Program-made: the position numbers and the translations under genes | Shown: piece by piece, positions 50,902 to 51,144 of the stretch | Layout of the letters: each line of letters begins with the position of its first letter | Numbering within the stretch: position 1 is the first letter of the stretch | Assembly (NCBI GenBank): GCA_024278985.1 | Contig: JAJRSC010000003.1 | Location: 1 to 51,144 of the forward strand | Direction of reading: 5' to 3' | Length of the DNA stretch: 51,144 bases | DNA from: an archaeon | GTDB lineage: Archaea > AGJL01 > Methanococci > Methanococcales > Methanocaldococcaceae | The notes under the pieces: generated by a model | Seen by the model: only the letters and a program-made list of their open reading frames with translations | Database searches by the model: none | Told to the model about the DNA's origin: nothing

Positions 50902-51144
50902 ATATTTGAATATTTCTATTTTTACATTTAAATATTTAAATGACATTTATCACGCTAAAAACTTTTTATTTTTAGTTTAGAGGAATTTAACCGGTTATTT
51001 TTCGATTTTAAGGATTTTTATCAATTTTCTAAGGGTCGCGTATTTTAATTATTTTAAATATTTAGATGTAGTGAATTATCGAGATTTTTAAAAGATTTTT
51101 GACAGTTAATTTTAAATTAAAATTTCCCCAATAAACAAAATTTA
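50902..51144 (+). other. Non-coding right end, possible upstream part of a CRISPR leader
   Basis: This stretch has no open frame of note. It mixes long AT tracts with unusual CpG-bearing islands (ACCGGTT, TTTTTCGATTTT, GGGTCGCG, TATCGAG), unlike the plain AT-rich gaps elsewhere in the window. Methanocaldococcus genomes carry a multicopy long repeat of about 400 bp placed directly before CRISPR repeats, and the window also starts 112 bases inside a leader. That makes a leader identity reasonable but unproven; a non-coding RNA is the alternative. Confidence 0.3.

Overview
The window looks like chromosomal DNA from a hyperthermophilic, hydrogen-using methanogen of the Methanococcales, most probably Methanocaldococcus or a close relative. 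The evidence is convergent: very high A+T outside RNA genes; GGTGA-type ribosome binding sites; F420 biosynthesis (cofG); the corrinoid pair of acetyl-CoA decarbonylase/synthase (cdhD, cdhE); thiol:fumarate reductase (tfrA); a methanogenesis-marker protein; O-phosphoseryl-tRNA(Sec) kinase (pstK); a three-hairpin A1AO ATPase proteolipid with atpD absent from the operon; and a CRISPR repeat very like the one I recall from M. jannaschii. The species is not resolved. || Layout. 1-112 is the promoter-bearing end of a CRISPR leader. 113-3344 is an array of 48 repeats and 47 spacers with no cas genes nearby. 3467-7048 (+) holds carA, cobA, pstK, two small unknown proteins and a small MnhG-like membrane protein. 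7052-10728 (-) is a PKD-repeat surface protein behind a fumarylacetoacetate-hydrolase-family gene. 10805-15543 (+) holds leuS, tldD and a globin-sensor-like protein. 15599-19367 (-) is a LysR regulator-trpA-wecC-dapB run, followed by mcm, cofG and a PHP gene up to 23486, then tRNA-Leu(UAA). 23756-24247 (+) is a DUF531/SPOUT-like protein. 24305-32651 (+) is the ATPase operon H-I-K-E-C-F-A-B. 32654-36869 (-) carries a CBS protein, a polyferredoxin, dph6, tfrA, nadM and a small unknown. 36960-37526 (+) is an LEA-type lipoprotein. 37537-42591 (-) is a marker14-glmM-nnr-PHP operon in which the last three genes are interrupted. 42668-46632 (-) is a metal-chelate ABC transporter operon with an embedded methyltransferase. 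46787-49431 (-) is cdhE-cdhD. 49701-50873 (+) is purT, broken by one TAA. 50874-51144 is non-coding and leader-like. Apart from the CRISPR array there is no gene-free stretch over 300 bases. || How it fits together. The genes are mostly housekeeping: energy conservation (ATPase, Cdh, Tfr, polyferredoxin), cofactors (CobA, CofG, NadM, Nnr), translation (LeuRS, PSTK, Dph6, tRNA), amino acid and nucleotide synthesis (CarA, TrpA, DapB, PurT) and surface or sugar metabolism (WecC, GlmM, PKD protein). The least explained parts are the cluster of interrupted genes at 37.5-41.2 kb, the leader-like right end, the transporter operon with its methyltransferase and repeated upstream motif, and several lineage-specific proteins (6057-6775, 15001-15543, 23756-24247).
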